Origin: Albimonas donghaensis
GTDB lineage: Bacteria > Pseudomonadota > Alphaproteobacteria > Rhodobacterales > Rhodobacteraceae
Assembly (NCBI RefSeq): GCF_900106695.1
Contig: NZ_FNMZ01000004.1
Span: forward strand, 1 to 64,000
DNA length: 64,000 bases
Direction: 5' to 3'
Part shown: one piece after another, positions 43,874 through 52,350 of the stretch
Position numbering within the stretch: position 1 is the first letter of the stretch
How the letters are laid out: every line of letters starts with the position of its first letter
The notes under the pieces: generated by a model
Database searches by the model: none
Told to the model about the DNA's origin: nothing
The model's input: the letters and a program-made list of their open reading frames with translations, nothing else
Translations under genes and position numbers: made by a program

Positions 43874-44473
43874 ATGTTCACCGGGATCGTCACGGATATC
43901 GGCGAGATCGCCACGCTGGAGCGGACGGGCGACCTGCGCGCCCGCATCCTCTGCACGCCCGCCACCGCGCGCGCCGACCTGGGCGCCTCCATCGCCTGCG
44001 ACGGCGTCTGCCTGACGGTGGTCGGCGCCGGCGAGACCGACGGGCGCGGCTGGTTCGACGTGGACGTCTCGGCCGAGACGGTGTCCAAGTCCAACCTCGC
44101 GTCCTGGGCGCCCGGATCGCGCATCAACCTGGAGCGCGCCCTGAAAGTGGGCGACGAGCTGGGCGGCCATATCGTGACCGGCCATGCCGACGGGGTGGCC
44201 GAGATCCTGTCGGAGACCGACGAGGGCGACAGCACCCGCGTCCTGTTCCGCGCCCCCGGCCCGCTGGCGAAGTTCATCGCCCCCAAGGGCTCGGTCACGC
44301 TCAACGGCACCTCGCTGACCGTCAACGAGGTCGAGGGCGACGTGTTCGGCGTCAACCTGATCCCGCATACCAAGCAGGTGACCACCTGGGGCGACCGCAG
44401 GCCGGGCGACCGGGTGAACCTGGAGATCGACACGCTCGCCCGCTACGTGGCGCGGCTGGCCGAGGCGGGCTGA
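43874..44473 (+). CDS. ribE: Riboflavin synthase (alpha subunit)
   Basis: Converts two 6,7-dimethyl-8-ribityllumazine molecules to riboflavin. 199 aa in two lumazine-binding repeats. The first starts MFTGIVTDIGEI and has the catalytic-region CDGVCLTVV. The second contains GGHIVTGHADGVAEI and SLTVNEVEGDVFGVNLIPHT. The GAAGGAGA before ATG 43874 settles the start against longer in-frame openings. The remaining window riboflavin genes (ribB, ribH) lie 3 kb downstream, separated by a regulator and a hydrolase; ribD is not in the window. In some species this gene is named ribC. Confidence 0.97.
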   Translation: MFTGIVTDIGEIATLERTGDLRARILCTPATARADLGASIACDGVCLTVVGAGETDGRGWFDVDVSAETVSKSNLASWAPGSRINLERALKVGDELGGHIVTGHADGVAEILSETDEGDSTRVLFRAPGPLAKFIAPKGSVTLNGTSLTVNEVEGDVFGVNLIPHTKQVTTWGDRRPGDRVNLEIDTLARYVARLAEAG

Positions 44474-44513
44474 GGCGCGCCGCCGGCCCGCAGGGAAACG
44501 CCATCGACGAAAA

Positions 44514-44547
44514 AACGGCCCGGGCTCCGACAGGAGACCGGGCCGTT
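44514..44547. terminator. Hairpin after ribE, with A-run on the left
   Basis: AACGGCCCGG / CCGGGCCGTT, a perfect 10-bp stem with a 14-base loop, 40 bases after the ribE stop. A run of A before it (44510-44515) gives a U tract on the minus strand, so it may act in both directions. Confidence 0.7.
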
Positions 44548-44715
44548 GCGCTTCTGGAAAAGGGCTTGTGCGGCAATCGGATCGTCGCGGAGGCCAGGGC
44601 GCGAAGAACGCCCCCCGAGGTCCCTCTCCGGGCCGGCCGCATCCCGCGCCGAACCGGAGCGGGATCACGCCGCCCCCGGACATGTTCCCATCATGAAGCT
44701 GAACAGGATGACGCG

Positions 44716-44735
44716 CATACCTCGCATGAGGTATG
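44716..44735. promoter_or_regulatory. 20-bp inverted repeat before the LuxR-type regulator gene
   Basis: CATACCTC-GCAT-GAGGTATG has perfect 8-bp arms and the 20-bp length of lux-type boxes. It lies 34-53 bases before the ATG at 44769, so it could be the regulator's own operator. Confidence 0.6.
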
Positions 44736-44768
44736 TTCCGCGGGAATATCGTGTTGCGGGAGCCGGCC

Positions 44769-45887
44769 ATGGCGCAGCCGAACTATGCGGAACCGGGCGC
44801 GCTCGCCCGGCTGGCGCTCGCCATCACGCTGGGCGACGCGGCGCCGGACGCGTTCCTGCACGCCCTCTCCGCGCTGCCCGAGGTCCGCAAGGCGGTGTTC
44901 TTCGAGCTCGACCGCGACGGCGGCGCGCATGACGAACACTTCGCCGCGAACATGCCCGACAGGGCCTGGGACCTGTACTATGCGCGCTACCACGCGCTCG
45001 ATCCCTGGGCGGGGCCGGTGCTGGCCTCCGGCGAACGGTTCAACACCGCGAGCCGGCTGGTGTCGCTGGACAGCGTGAAGCGCGGCGAATTCTACAACGA
45101 CTTCCTTCGGGCCAAGCGGCTTTTCGACGACGCCGCCTCGGTGACGACCCCCACCAGCTGTGGGAAGGTCGGGGCGCTGGCGCTCTACACCGAATTCGGA
45201 CACGGCGCCTTCGAGGACGCGTCGCTGCGCGTCATCGCGGCCGCGGCGCCCGATATCGAGATGTTCATGCGGCTGCGCGACCGGGCGATGCGGACCGCCG
45301 ACGGCGAGGCGCTGCATGCGGCGCACCAGGGGGCGGGGGCGGGGCCGAGTCCGGCGGCGCTGGTCGACGGGGCCTTGCGCGTGCTGGTCGCCGATCGTGA
45401 ATTCGAAAGCCCCGCCGGTCCGGAAACCGACGTCCCCTGGCGGGTGATCCACGGGCGGGCGGAACTGCGCGACCGCCGCGCGCAGGCCCGGCTGGAGGCC
45501 TTCGCCGCCGCCGGCGCGCGGCTCGGCGCCTCCGGAGCGGCGCCGCTGGACCTGCCCTTGCTGGAGACGGCGACGCTGCGGATGGAGGCGCGGCGGGTGG
45601 TGGTCGCCGATCCGCTCTGGAAGGCCGAGCGGGGGGCGACGCTGATCTTCGTCTCGCCCTCCGCCGCCGCGGTCGCGGCGCGACGCCGGCAGGGGCTGAT
45701 CGCCCGCGGGCTTACCGGGGCGGAGGCCGACGTGGTCCTGCTGCTGGCGGCCGGCGCCTCCCCGGCCGAAGCGGCCTCGGCGCGCGGGGCCGCGCGGGCC
45801 ACGGTGCGCGTGCAGATCCGCGAGGCGATGGGCAAGCTCCACTGCCATCGCCAGTCCCAGCTCGTGGCGGCGGCGCTGGCGCTCTGA
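44769..45887 (+). CDS. LuxR-type helix-turn-helix regulator
   Basis: Transcription factor of 372 aa with a C-terminal LuxR/GerE helix-turn-helix (GLTGAEADVVLLLAAGASPAEA, then TVRVQIREAMGKLHCHRQSQ, residues about 315-365). The N-terminal 300 residues form a sensor region without a phosphoreceiver signature and contain aromatic-rich WDLYYARYHALDPW. No acyl-homoserine-lactone synthase is nearby and the N-terminus is not a clear autoinducer-binding domain, so the signal is unknown. ATG 44769 (MAQPNYAE) is preferred; an in-frame ATG at 44733 would overlap the inverted repeat. It is inserted between ribE and ribB and converges with a serine hydrolase gene. Confidence 0.88.
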   Translation: MAQPNYAEPGALARLALAITLGDAAPDAFLHALSALPEVRKAVFFELDRDGGAHDEHFAANMPDRAWDLYYARYHALDPWAGPVLASGERFNTASRLVSLDSVKRGEFYNDFLRAKRLFDDAASVTTPTSCGKVGALALYTEFGHGAFEDASLRVIAAAAPDIEMFMRLRDRAMRTADGEALHAAHQGAGAGPSPAALVDGALRVLVADREFESPAGPETDVPWRVIHGRAELRDRRAQARLEAFAAAGARLGASGAAPLDLPLLETATLRMEARRVVVADPLWKAERGATLIFVSPSAAAVAARRRQGLIARGLTGAEADVVLLLAAGASPAEAASARGAARATVRVQIREAMGKLHCHRQSQLVAAALAL

Positions 45888-45916
45888 CCTTCCGCGCCGC
45901 CCTCCCGACATGCGAA

Positions 45917-45940
45917 AGGGGCGGCCACGGGGCCGCCCCT
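45917..45940. terminator. Bidirectional terminator between regulator and serine hydrolase genes
   Basis: AGGGGCGGCC-ACGG-GGCCGCCCCT, a perfect 10-bp stem with a tetraloop between convergent stops at 45887 and 45966. AA precedes it and TCGTCGGTTT follows. Confidence 0.8.
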
Positions 45941-45965
45941 CGTCGGTTTCCGGTCCGGATACGGC

Positions 45966-47243
45966 TCAGTCCGCGGCGCCCTCTTCGGTCATCGCGGCGT
46001 AGACCATGCTCTTGAGCCAGGGCCGCATCTCGGACCCTTTGGGCCGCGACTGGATCATGAACACGACCTGCAGGTCGTTGACCGGATCGTTCCACCAGGC
46101 CGTGCCCGCGGCGCCGCCCCAGCGGTATTCGCCGGCCCGGCCCATGGTCGGCGCGACGCCGTCCGCCAGCCGCACCGCGACGCCCAGCCCGAAGCCGTAG
46201 CCCGGTCCGGGCAGGTAATACTTGCCCGGCTTGATGCGGTCGCCGAGGTGATCCGAGGTCATGAAGGCCACGGTCTGCGGCGACAGCAGCCGCGCGCCGT
46301 CCAGCTCGCCGCCGTTCAGCAGCATCTGGGCGAAGCGCGAATAGTCGTCGAGCGTGCTGACCAGCCCGCCGCCGCCGGATTCGAAAGCCGTCTCCACCCG
46401 CGGATCGGAGAAGTCGTAGGGCCCGACCTTGCCGTATTGGGGATAGGGCTCGGCGATGCGGTCATGCTGGGCGGGGTCCTCCACCCAGAACGCGGTGTCC
46501 TCCATGCCCAGCGGCGTGAAGATCATCTCGTCCAGCGCGACGCCGAGGGACTTGCCCGACACCGCCTCGACCACGGCGCCCAGCACGTCGGTGGCGCGGG
46601 AATATTCCCAGACCTCGCCCGGCTGATGCTCCAGCGGCAGGCCGGCGAGCTGGTCGATCATCTCCATGTTGGTCAGCGCGGAATCGCCGGCGCGGACCTT
46701 GAGATATTCCTCCCGCGCCGGACCCGCGCCGAAGAAGCCGTAGGTCAGCCCGGCGGAATGGCGCATCAGGTCCTGGATCGTGATCCTGCGTTTGGCCGGC
46801 TCGGTGATCAGCGCGCCGTCCGCGTCGCGGCCGGTGGCGACCTGCAGCTTGGCCAGCGCCGGCAGGTGCCTGGCCACCGGATCGGACATGGACAGGCGCC
46901 CCTGCTCCGCCAGCATCATGATCGCCACCGAGGTGATCGGCTTGGTCATGGAATAGATGCGGAAGATCGTGTCGCGCGCCATCGGCGGGCCGTCCGGCGC
47001 CACCTTGCCGAGGGTGGAGGCGTGCACGATCTCGCCATGACGCGCGATCAGGATCGAGGCGCCGGGCATGTCGCCGGCCTCGATCGCGGCGGTCAGGCGG
47101 CTGTCGATGGTGGCCAGCCGCTCGGGGTCGAAGCCGAGCGCGGCCGGATCGCCCTGCGGCAGGGGCTCGGCGAAAACCGGGGTCGCGAACGGCGACGCCA
47201 GCGCGATCACGGCCGAAAAGGCCGCGGCGGCAAGGGGTTTCAT
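45966..47243 (-). CDS. Serine hydrolase (beta-lactamase class C/esterase family)
   Basis: Secreted hydrolase of 425 aa with a Sec signal peptide (KPLAAAAFSAVIALASPFATP then VFAEP). The nucleophile motif SMTK (SxxK) is near residue 98, and the second motif is YSRATD near residue 212, in the Y-S-x form common in family VIII esterases. The third motif is replaced by a GGAAGT segment near 385, like the HTG/WGG variants. Members range from esterases to D-aminopeptidases; true beta-lactamase activity is unlikely. The second ATG (47243) is preferred because GGGAGG lies six bases before it. It is divergent from ribB. Confidence 0.9.
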   Translation of the reverse strand: MKPLAAAAFSAVIALASPFATPVFAEPLPQGDPAALGFDPERLATIDSRLTAAIEAGDMPGASILIARHGEIVHASTLGKVAPDGPPMARDTIFRIYSMTKPITSVAIMMLAEQGRLSMSDPVARHLPALAKLQVATGRDADGALITEPAKRRITIQDLMRHSAGLTYGFFGAGPAREEYLKVRAGDSALTNMEMIDQLAGLPLEHQPGEVWEYSRATDVLGAVVEAVSGKSLGVALDEMIFTPLGMEDTAFWVEDPAQHDRIAEPYPQYGKVGPYDFSDPRVETAFESGGGGLVSTLDDYSRFAQMLLNGGELDGARLLSPQTVAFMTSDHLGDRIKPGKYYLPGPGYGFGLGVAVRLADGVAPTMGRAGEYRWGGAAGTAWWNDPVNDLQVVFMIQSRPKGSEMRPWLKSMVYAAMTEEGAAD

Positions 47244-47511
47244 GGTCATCCTCCCTGGGATCGTCTTGTTCGTTATGCGCCGCGCGGGGACGGGCGGCGC
47301 CGAAATGCTATGGGAGGCTTACGCGCCGATCAACCGCGGAACGCCCCGCGGCGGCGGCGGCGCGGCGTCCGGGACGCGCGCCGCTCCCGGCCGCTCCCGC
47401 GCCGTGAACAGACCGTTCCCGGGCCTTCCGCCTGCGCCCTGCCTCTGGAACTCGGGGCCCGGGCGCCATAAGTCCGGACGCAACGATATTTCGGGAGGGG
47501 ACGAGGGACTC

Positions 47512-48627
47512 ATGGCCGACACCGACTTCACCGACGCCATCTCCTCGGTCGAGGACATCATCGAGGACGCCCGCAACGGGCGCATGTTCATCCTCGTCGA
47601 CCACGAGGACCGGGAGAACGAGGGCGATCTGGTGATCCCCGCCCAGATGGCCACGCCCGACGCCGTGAACTTCATGGCGATCCACGGCCGCGGGCTGATC
47701 TGCCTGGCCATGCAGGGCGAGCGGATCGACCAGCTCGGCCTGCCGCTGATGGCCTCCAACAACCAGTCCCGGCACGAGACCGCCTTCACCACCTCGATCG
47801 AGGCGCGCGAGGGCGTGACCACCGGCATCTCCGCCCATGACCGGGCGCGGACCGTGTCGGTGGCCATCGACCCGCGCTCCGGCCCCTCCGACATCGCGAC
47901 GCCGGGGCATGTGTTCCCGCTGCGCGCCAAGGACGGCGGCGTGCTGGTGCGCGCCGGGCACACGGAGGCCGCGGTGGACATCTCGCGGCTTGCGGGGCTG
48001 AACCCGGCCGGCGTGATCTGCGAGATCATGAAGGAGGACGGGACCATGGCCCGCCTCCCCGACCTGATCGGCTTCGCCCAGAAGCACGGGCTCAAGATCG
48101 GCACCATCTCGGACCTGATCGCCTATCGCCGCCGCCACGACAACCTGGTGCGCGAGACCGCGGCCCGGGCGATCCATTCCGCCCATGGCGGCGAGTGGCT
48201 GCTGCGCGTCTTCGCCGACGCGCCCGGCGGGGGCGAGCATCTGGCGCTGAGCAAGGGCGACCTGAACGCCCCCGGCCCGGTGCTGGCGCGGATGCATGTG
48301 CTCAACCCGCTCGACGACGTGCTGGGCGCCAATCCGGAACGCTCCGGCCATCTCGCGGCGGCCATGAACGCCATCGCCGAGGAAGGCCGCGGCGTGGTGG
48401 TGATCCTGCGCGACCTGTCGCCGGGGATGCTGACCGCGGCGCTGGGGGGCGAGGCGCCGGGCGTGTCGCCGCAGACCCTGCGCCAATACGGGATCGGGGC
48501 CCAGATCCTCGCCGCGCTGGGGGTCCATGAGATGACCCTGCTCACCAATTCCAAGGCGCCGAAGGTGGTGGGGCTGGAGGGCTACGGGCTCTCCATCGCC
48601 GGCACGCGCGCCATTGCCCACGACTGA
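47512..48627 (+). CDS. ribB: 3,4-dihydroxy-2-butanone 4-phosphate synthase with degenerate GTP cyclohydrolase II domain
   Basis: Makes the four-carbon precursor of lumazine. The N-terminal RibB domain (about 10-205) is intact: FILVDHEDRENEGDLVIPAQ with the acidic active-site cluster, SRHETAFTTSIEAREGVTTG, and GHVFPLRAKDGGVL through GHTEAAVDI. The C-terminal RibA-like domain (about 210-371) is recognisable (RMHVLNPLDDVLG, IAEEGRGVVVIL). It lacks the three zinc-binding cysteines, because the usual ECLTGDVFGSLRCDCG segment reads NPLDDVLGANPERSG. GTP cyclohydrolase II activity is therefore not expected, matching the RibBX-type variant known in Proteobacteria. ATG 47512 follows GGGAGGGG. Next gene ribH begins 17 bases downstream. 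Confidence 0.95.
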   Translation: MADTDFTDAISSVEDIIEDARNGRMFILVDHEDRENEGDLVIPAQMATPDAVNFMAIHGRGLICLAMQGERIDQLGLPLMASNNQSRHETAFTTSIEAREGVTTGISAHDRARTVSVAIDPRSGPSDIATPGHVFPLRAKDGGVLVRAGHTEAAVDISRLAGLNPAGVICEIMKEDGTMARLPDLIGFAQKHGLKIGTISDLIAYRRRHDNLVRETAARAIHSAHGGEWLLRVFADAPGGGEHLALSKGDLNAPGPVLARMHVLNPLDDVLGANPERSGHLAAAMNAIAEEGRGVVVILRDLSPGMLTAALGGEAPGVSPQTLRQYGIGAQILAALGVHEMTLLTNSKAPKVVGLEGYGLSIAGTRAIAHD

Positions 48628-48644
48628 CGCGAGGAGCCCCCGCC

Positions 48645-49121
48645 ATGGCCAGCACCGACCAGGACGGAACCCTGCCCGCCCCCAGCTTCGAGGGCCGCGC
48701 CCCGCATGTGCTGCTGGTGGCGGCGCCCTTCTACCGCAAGGTCGCCGACGGCATGATCGCCGGCGCCCGCGCGGCGCTGGAGGCCGCCGGCGCCACGCAT
48801 GAGCTGATCGAGGTCCCCGGCGCGCTGGAGATCCCGGCGGCCATCCGGCTCGCCCATGCCCGCGGCGGCTACGAGGGCTTCGTGGCGCTCGGCTGCGTGA
48901 TCCGCGGCGAGACCTACCACTTCGAGCTGGTGTGCAACGAAAGCGGCCGCGGCCTGACCCTGCTGGGGCTGGAGGGCATCGCCATCGGCAACGGCGTGCT
49001 GACCACCGAGGACCTGGCGCAGGCCGAGGTCCGCGCCGATCCGGCCCGCATGAACAAGGGCGGCGGCGCGGCGGAAGCGGCGTTGCACCTGATCGCGCTG
49101 GCCCGCCGCTTCGCGGCCTGA
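48645..49121 (+). CDS. ribH: 6,7-dimethyl-8-ribityllumazine synthase
   Basis: Condenses the RibB product with the pyrimidine intermediate to form lumazine. 158 aa. Family motifs: HVLLVAAPFYRKVADGMIAG near residue 20, the EVPGALEIPAA loop near 57, and GCVIRGETYHFELVCNESGRGL with the catalytic His near 88. The last part contains GVLTTEDLAQAEVRA and the NKGGGAAEAAL helix. It follows ribB by 17 bases and precedes nusB, a conserved alphaproteobacterial order. Confidence 0.98.
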   Translation: MASTDQDGTLPAPSFEGRAPHVLLVAAPFYRKVADGMIAGARAALEAAGATHELIEVPGALEIPAAIRLAHARGGYEGFVALGCVIRGETYHFELVCNESGRGLTLLGLEGIAIGNGVLTTEDLAQAEVRADPARMNKGGGAAEAALHLIALARRFAA

Positions 49122-49217
49122 TAAGTCCGGCGCCCGCCTACAGGGAATCGGCCTCCGCGCGCATGTTTCGCCGGGGGCCGGCGCCCCTCGCTGTTTGACC
49201 GCTCCGGAGCCGCCGCC

Positions 49218-49706
49218 ATGCCTCGTCCCCCTGTCTCCCCCGCAAGGGAAGAGCGCCGCCTCCAGCGGTCCGCCGCCCGCCTCGCCGCCGTCCAGGCCCT
49301 GTTCCAGATGGAGGCGTCCGGCGAGGACTGGCGCGAGATCGCCAAGGAATTCGAGACCCATCGTTTCGGCCAGACCGTCGAGGGCGACGAGTATCGCGAG
49401 GCCGACCCCGAGCTGTTCCGCGCCCTGCTGGAGGGCGCCGTGGACCGGCAGGCGGAGATCGACCAGGCCACCCACCGCGCGCTGGTCGAGGCCTGGCCGA
49501 TCAACCGCATCGACCCCACCCTGCGCGCCCTGTTCCGCGCCGCGGGGGCCGAGCTGCGGACCCGCAAGGACACGCCCCCCAAGGTGACCATCGTGGAATT
49601 CGTCGACGTGGCCCGCGCCTTCTTTCCCGAGGGCAAGGAGACCGGCTTCGTCAACGCCGTGCTCGACCGCATGGCGCGCGAGGCGCGGCCCGAAGCCTTC
49701 CGCTGA
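49218..49706 (+). CDS. nusB: Transcription antitermination factor NusB
   Basis: RNA-binding protein of the rRNA antitermination complex (with NusE/S10). 162 aa, all-helical. It has an Arg-rich N-terminal helix (ERRLQRSAARLAAVQALFQM), a middle INRIDPTLRALFRAAGAELR segment, and the C-terminal VTIVEFVDVARAFFPEGKET and FVNAVLDRMAREAR helices typical of NusB. It lies 96 bases after ribH and may share the transcript. Confidence 0.96.
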   Translation: MPRPPVSPAREERRLQRSAARLAAVQALFQMEASGEDWREIAKEFETHRFGQTVEGDEYREADPELFRALLEGAVDRQAEIDQATHRALVEAWPINRIDPTLRALFRAAGAELRTRKDTPPKVTIVEFVDVARAFFPEGKETGFVNAVLDRMAREARPEAFR

Positions 49707-49835
49707 ACCCCGCCCGCGACCGAGCGGGATGCGGACGCGGGCGCGGGCGCGGGCTCTGTCCGCGTCCTCACGCTTTCTTCACTGCTCCGGCACTAGACCC
49801 ATCCGACGGCCGACCGCCGTCTGACAAGGTCCGAT

Positions 49836-51947
49836 ATGCCCGGGGACATGAGCGCAAAACTGACACTGGCCGCGATCCTCGGCCTGTTCGCGATCTACGC
49901 GGCCGGGTGCGGGGCGCTGATGCTGCGGCAGGCGGAGGCGATGCGCAGCGCCGACCTCTCGGTGCAGGCGATGCAGGCGGAGGAAACGCAGGCCGCGGCG
50001 CTGGCACGGCAGGCCCGGCGTCTGCTCGACCCCGATGCGGATCGCGCGGAGGCGCTGGACCGCTTCTCCGCCCTGCTGCGCGGCTTCCGCTCCGGCCGCT
50101 TCGCCCAGCCACGGCTGGAGGATGAGACGCCTCGCCAGGGCGACGCCCTCAACGGCGAGGATGAGGCGGCCCGGGCGTTCCAGTCGCTGATGCGCGCCGC
50201 CGCGGCCATCGCGGAGAGCGCCGGGGCGGATGACTGGGACGCCGGAAGCGAGCGGTTCGATGCGTTCCGGGACGCGTCGCCCGGCGCGTCCTCCTCCCCG
50301 GCCGGGGCCCTCGCCACCGCCGACCAGGAAGCCCTGGCGCAGGATCTGGAAGCCGCCGCCCACGCCCTCGCCTTCGCCCATCGCGGCCGGCTGAACCGGG
50401 AGAGGCTGGAAGCCTCCCGCGCCGAGTCGCGGCTCCGCAACCTCGCGCTGGCCGGCCTCGGCGGCGGGGCGGCGCTGTTTTTCGGGCTTGTGCGCTTCGG
50501 GCTCGCGCCGCTCGCCCGGCGGATGAACAGCCGGGCCGACACGCTCGAATCGCTGCTGGCGCGGGAGCGGGCCGAGGCCACCCATGACGCCGCCACCGGC
50601 CTGCTCAACAGCCGCGGCGTGCGGGAGCGTCTGGCCAAGGCCATGGCCGCGCCGGACTGCCGGCCCGCGCTGCTGCACCTCGCGCTCGACCACGCCCGGC
50701 TGACCCGCGGCGCGCTGGGGGCGGACCGCACGGACCCCGCCCTGCGCGCCGCCGCCCGCCGGCTCGCCGCCCTGCTGCGCCCGGGGGAGACGCTGGCCCG
50801 CGTCGGGCTCGGCGAATTCGTCGTGGCCCTCGATCATGTCGCGGCGCCCAACCAGGCGGAGGCCGTGGCCCGCCGGCTCATAGACGGCATGAACCGGACC
50901 ATCGTCGAGGATGGCGAAGTGCTGAGCCTGCCGGTCCGCGCCGGCGTGGCGGTGTCGCTTCAGCGCGACCGCGACCCGGACGCGCTGCTGTCCGACGCCG
51001 CGCTGGCGCTGGACGAGGCGGTGCGGGCGGGCGACCGGCGCTGCGCGCTCTACGCCCCCGCCATCCGCGCGGCGCAGGAGGCCCGCGCCCTGACCGCGGT
51101 GGAGCTCGCCGGCGCCTTCTCACGCGGGGAGATCGTTCCCTATTTCCAGCCGCAGGTGCATCTGGGCACGGGCGCCCTGCTGGGCTTCGAAAGCCTGGTT
51201 CGCTGGCGCCACCCCGAGCGCGGCGTGCTGGGCCCGTCGGAATTCGTGCGCATCGCGGAGGAGACGGGCCAGATCGAGCGGATGGGCGATGTCGCCATGC
51301 GCGCCTCGCTGGCCGCTCTGGCGGAATGGCGCAATCTCGGGCTGGGAGTGCACCATGTGGCGGTCAACGTCTCGGCGCGGGAGCTGCGCGACCCCGCGCT
51401 CGCCGACAAGCTGGCCTGGGACGTGGACGCCGCCGGGCTGAGCCCGCGCAACGTGGCGCTTGAGGTGCTGGAGAGCGTGCTGGTCGAGGACGACCACGAC
51501 CCCGCGATCCGCACCGTGGCGGCGCTGGCGGCGGCCGGGTTCTCCGTGGAGCTGGACGATTTCGGGACCGGCCACGCCTCGATCAACAATCTCCTCAAGA
51601 TGCGGGTGCACCGGATCAAGATCGACCGCGCCTTCGTCACCGCCCTCGATCGGCGGGAGGAGAGCCGAAAGATCGTCGGCGGCATCGTCGGGCTCGCCTC
51701 CAGCCTCGGCATCCAGACCCTGGCCGAGGGGGTGGAGACGACGGAGGAAGCCGCCGCCGCGCGCGCCCTGGGCTGCGAGCTGGCGCAGGGCTTTCTCATC
51801 GGCCGCCCGATGCCCCGAGAGGCGGCGGAGCGCTGGATCCGACACTGGGATGCGGAGGCCTTCATGCGCGCCCTCACCGGGGTTGAGGACGCGGCGCCGG
51901 GCCTCTCCGGACGCGCCTTCGCGCCGGGGCGGATGCGGCAGGGCTGA
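49836..51947 (+). CDS. Membrane c-di-GMP protein: degenerate GGDEF plus EAL
   Basis: Signalling protein of 703 aa. An N-terminal helix (about 8-28) and a second hydrophobic segment (about 204-225) enclose a predicted periplasmic or extracytoplasmic helical region. A GGDEF-like domain (about 245-400) has the signature changed to VGLGEF, so cyclase activity is unlikely and it may serve as a GTP sensor. The EAL domain (about 415-670) is intact: GFESLVRWRHPERG, VAVNVSARELRD, ALEVLESVL, ELDDFGTGHASINNL, RIKIDRAFV and AEGVETTEEA, supporting c-di-GMP phosphodiesterase activity. It stands alone, followed by a strong terminator hairpin about 300 bases downstream. Confidence 0.93.
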   Translation: MPGDMSAKLTLAAILGLFAIYAAGCGALMLRQAEAMRSADLSVQAMQAEETQAAALARQARRLLDPDADRAEALDRFSALLRGFRSGRFAQPRLEDETPRQGDALNGEDEAARAFQSLMRAAAAIAESAGADDWDAGSERFDAFRDASPGASSSPAGALATADQEALAQDLEAAAHALAFAHRGRLNRERLEASRAESRLRNLALAGLGGGAALFFGLVRFGLAPLARRMNSRADTLESLLARERAEATHDAATGLLNSRGVRERLAKAMAAPDCRPALLHLALDHARLTRGALGADRTDPALRAAARRLAALLRPGETLARVGLGEFVVALDHVAAPNQAEAVARRLIDGMNRTIVEDGEVLSLPVRAGVAVSLQRDRDPDALLSDAALALDEAVRAGDRRCALYAPAIRAAQEARALTAVELAGAFSRGEIVPYFQPQVHLGTGALLGFESLVRWRHPERGVLGPSEFVRIAEETGQIERMGDVAMRASLAALAEWRNLGLGVHHVAVNVSARELRDPALADKLAWDVDAAGLSPRNVALEVLESVLVEDDHDPAIRTVAALAAAGFSVELDDFGTGHASINNLLKMRVHRIKIDRAFVTALDRREESRKIVGGIVGLASSLGIQTLAEGVETTEEAAAARALGCELAQGFLIGRPMPREAAERWIRHWDAEAFMRALTGVEDAAPGLSGRAFAPGRMRQG

Positions 51948-52350
51948 GCGCGCGTCGGGGCCGCGCCGGCCGCGGGCGTGGTCCGCATCGCCTCCCGCAG
52001 CGTCGGGCGTCGACCGATGAAGGGGTGGATGCAAGCGGCCCTTGGCCATCGAAGCCAGGCGCCACGCTCCGGCGCCCCGGCCGGCCCCAGGGCGACCCGC
52101 TGTCGGAGGGCGGGCCCGCCCCGGATGACGCGGCTCTGGCGGACGGTGCCTCGGACCCTGCCCCGGCGCCCGTCCGATAGCCCGATACACCGGCCTCCAC
52201 CGGCGCTTGCGGCCGCCCCGGCACGAAACCCGGCGCGAAACGTGAAAGGGGGGACGCCGATGCGGCGCCCCCCCCCTCTTGTCTTCCTACCGCGGCGGCG
52301 CCGGTTCCCCGAGACGCCGCGGGCGAAGCCGCCCTGTCAGGGCGACCCGA
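51948..52350. other. Convergent intergenic region
   Basis: No gene is recognised between the EAL protein gene and the ABC binding-protein gene. It contains the terminator hairpin at 52248-52273. Confidence 0.5.
52248..52273 (+). terminator. Strong hairpin with C/T-rich tail
   Basis: GGGGGG-A-CGCC-GATGC-GGCG-CCCCCC followed by CCCTCTTGTCTTCC on the plus strand; probable terminator for plus-strand transcription. Confidence 0.65.

Noticed and set aside
45966-47243. Beta-lactamase resistance gene
   Set aside because: The motif set (SMTK, YSR, GGAAGT) fits the esterase/peptidase-like serine hydrolases rather than a true class C beta-lactamase.
47250-47511. FMN riboswitch before ribB
   Set aside because: The divergent region is short and I could not find the conserved FMN-element sequence blocks.
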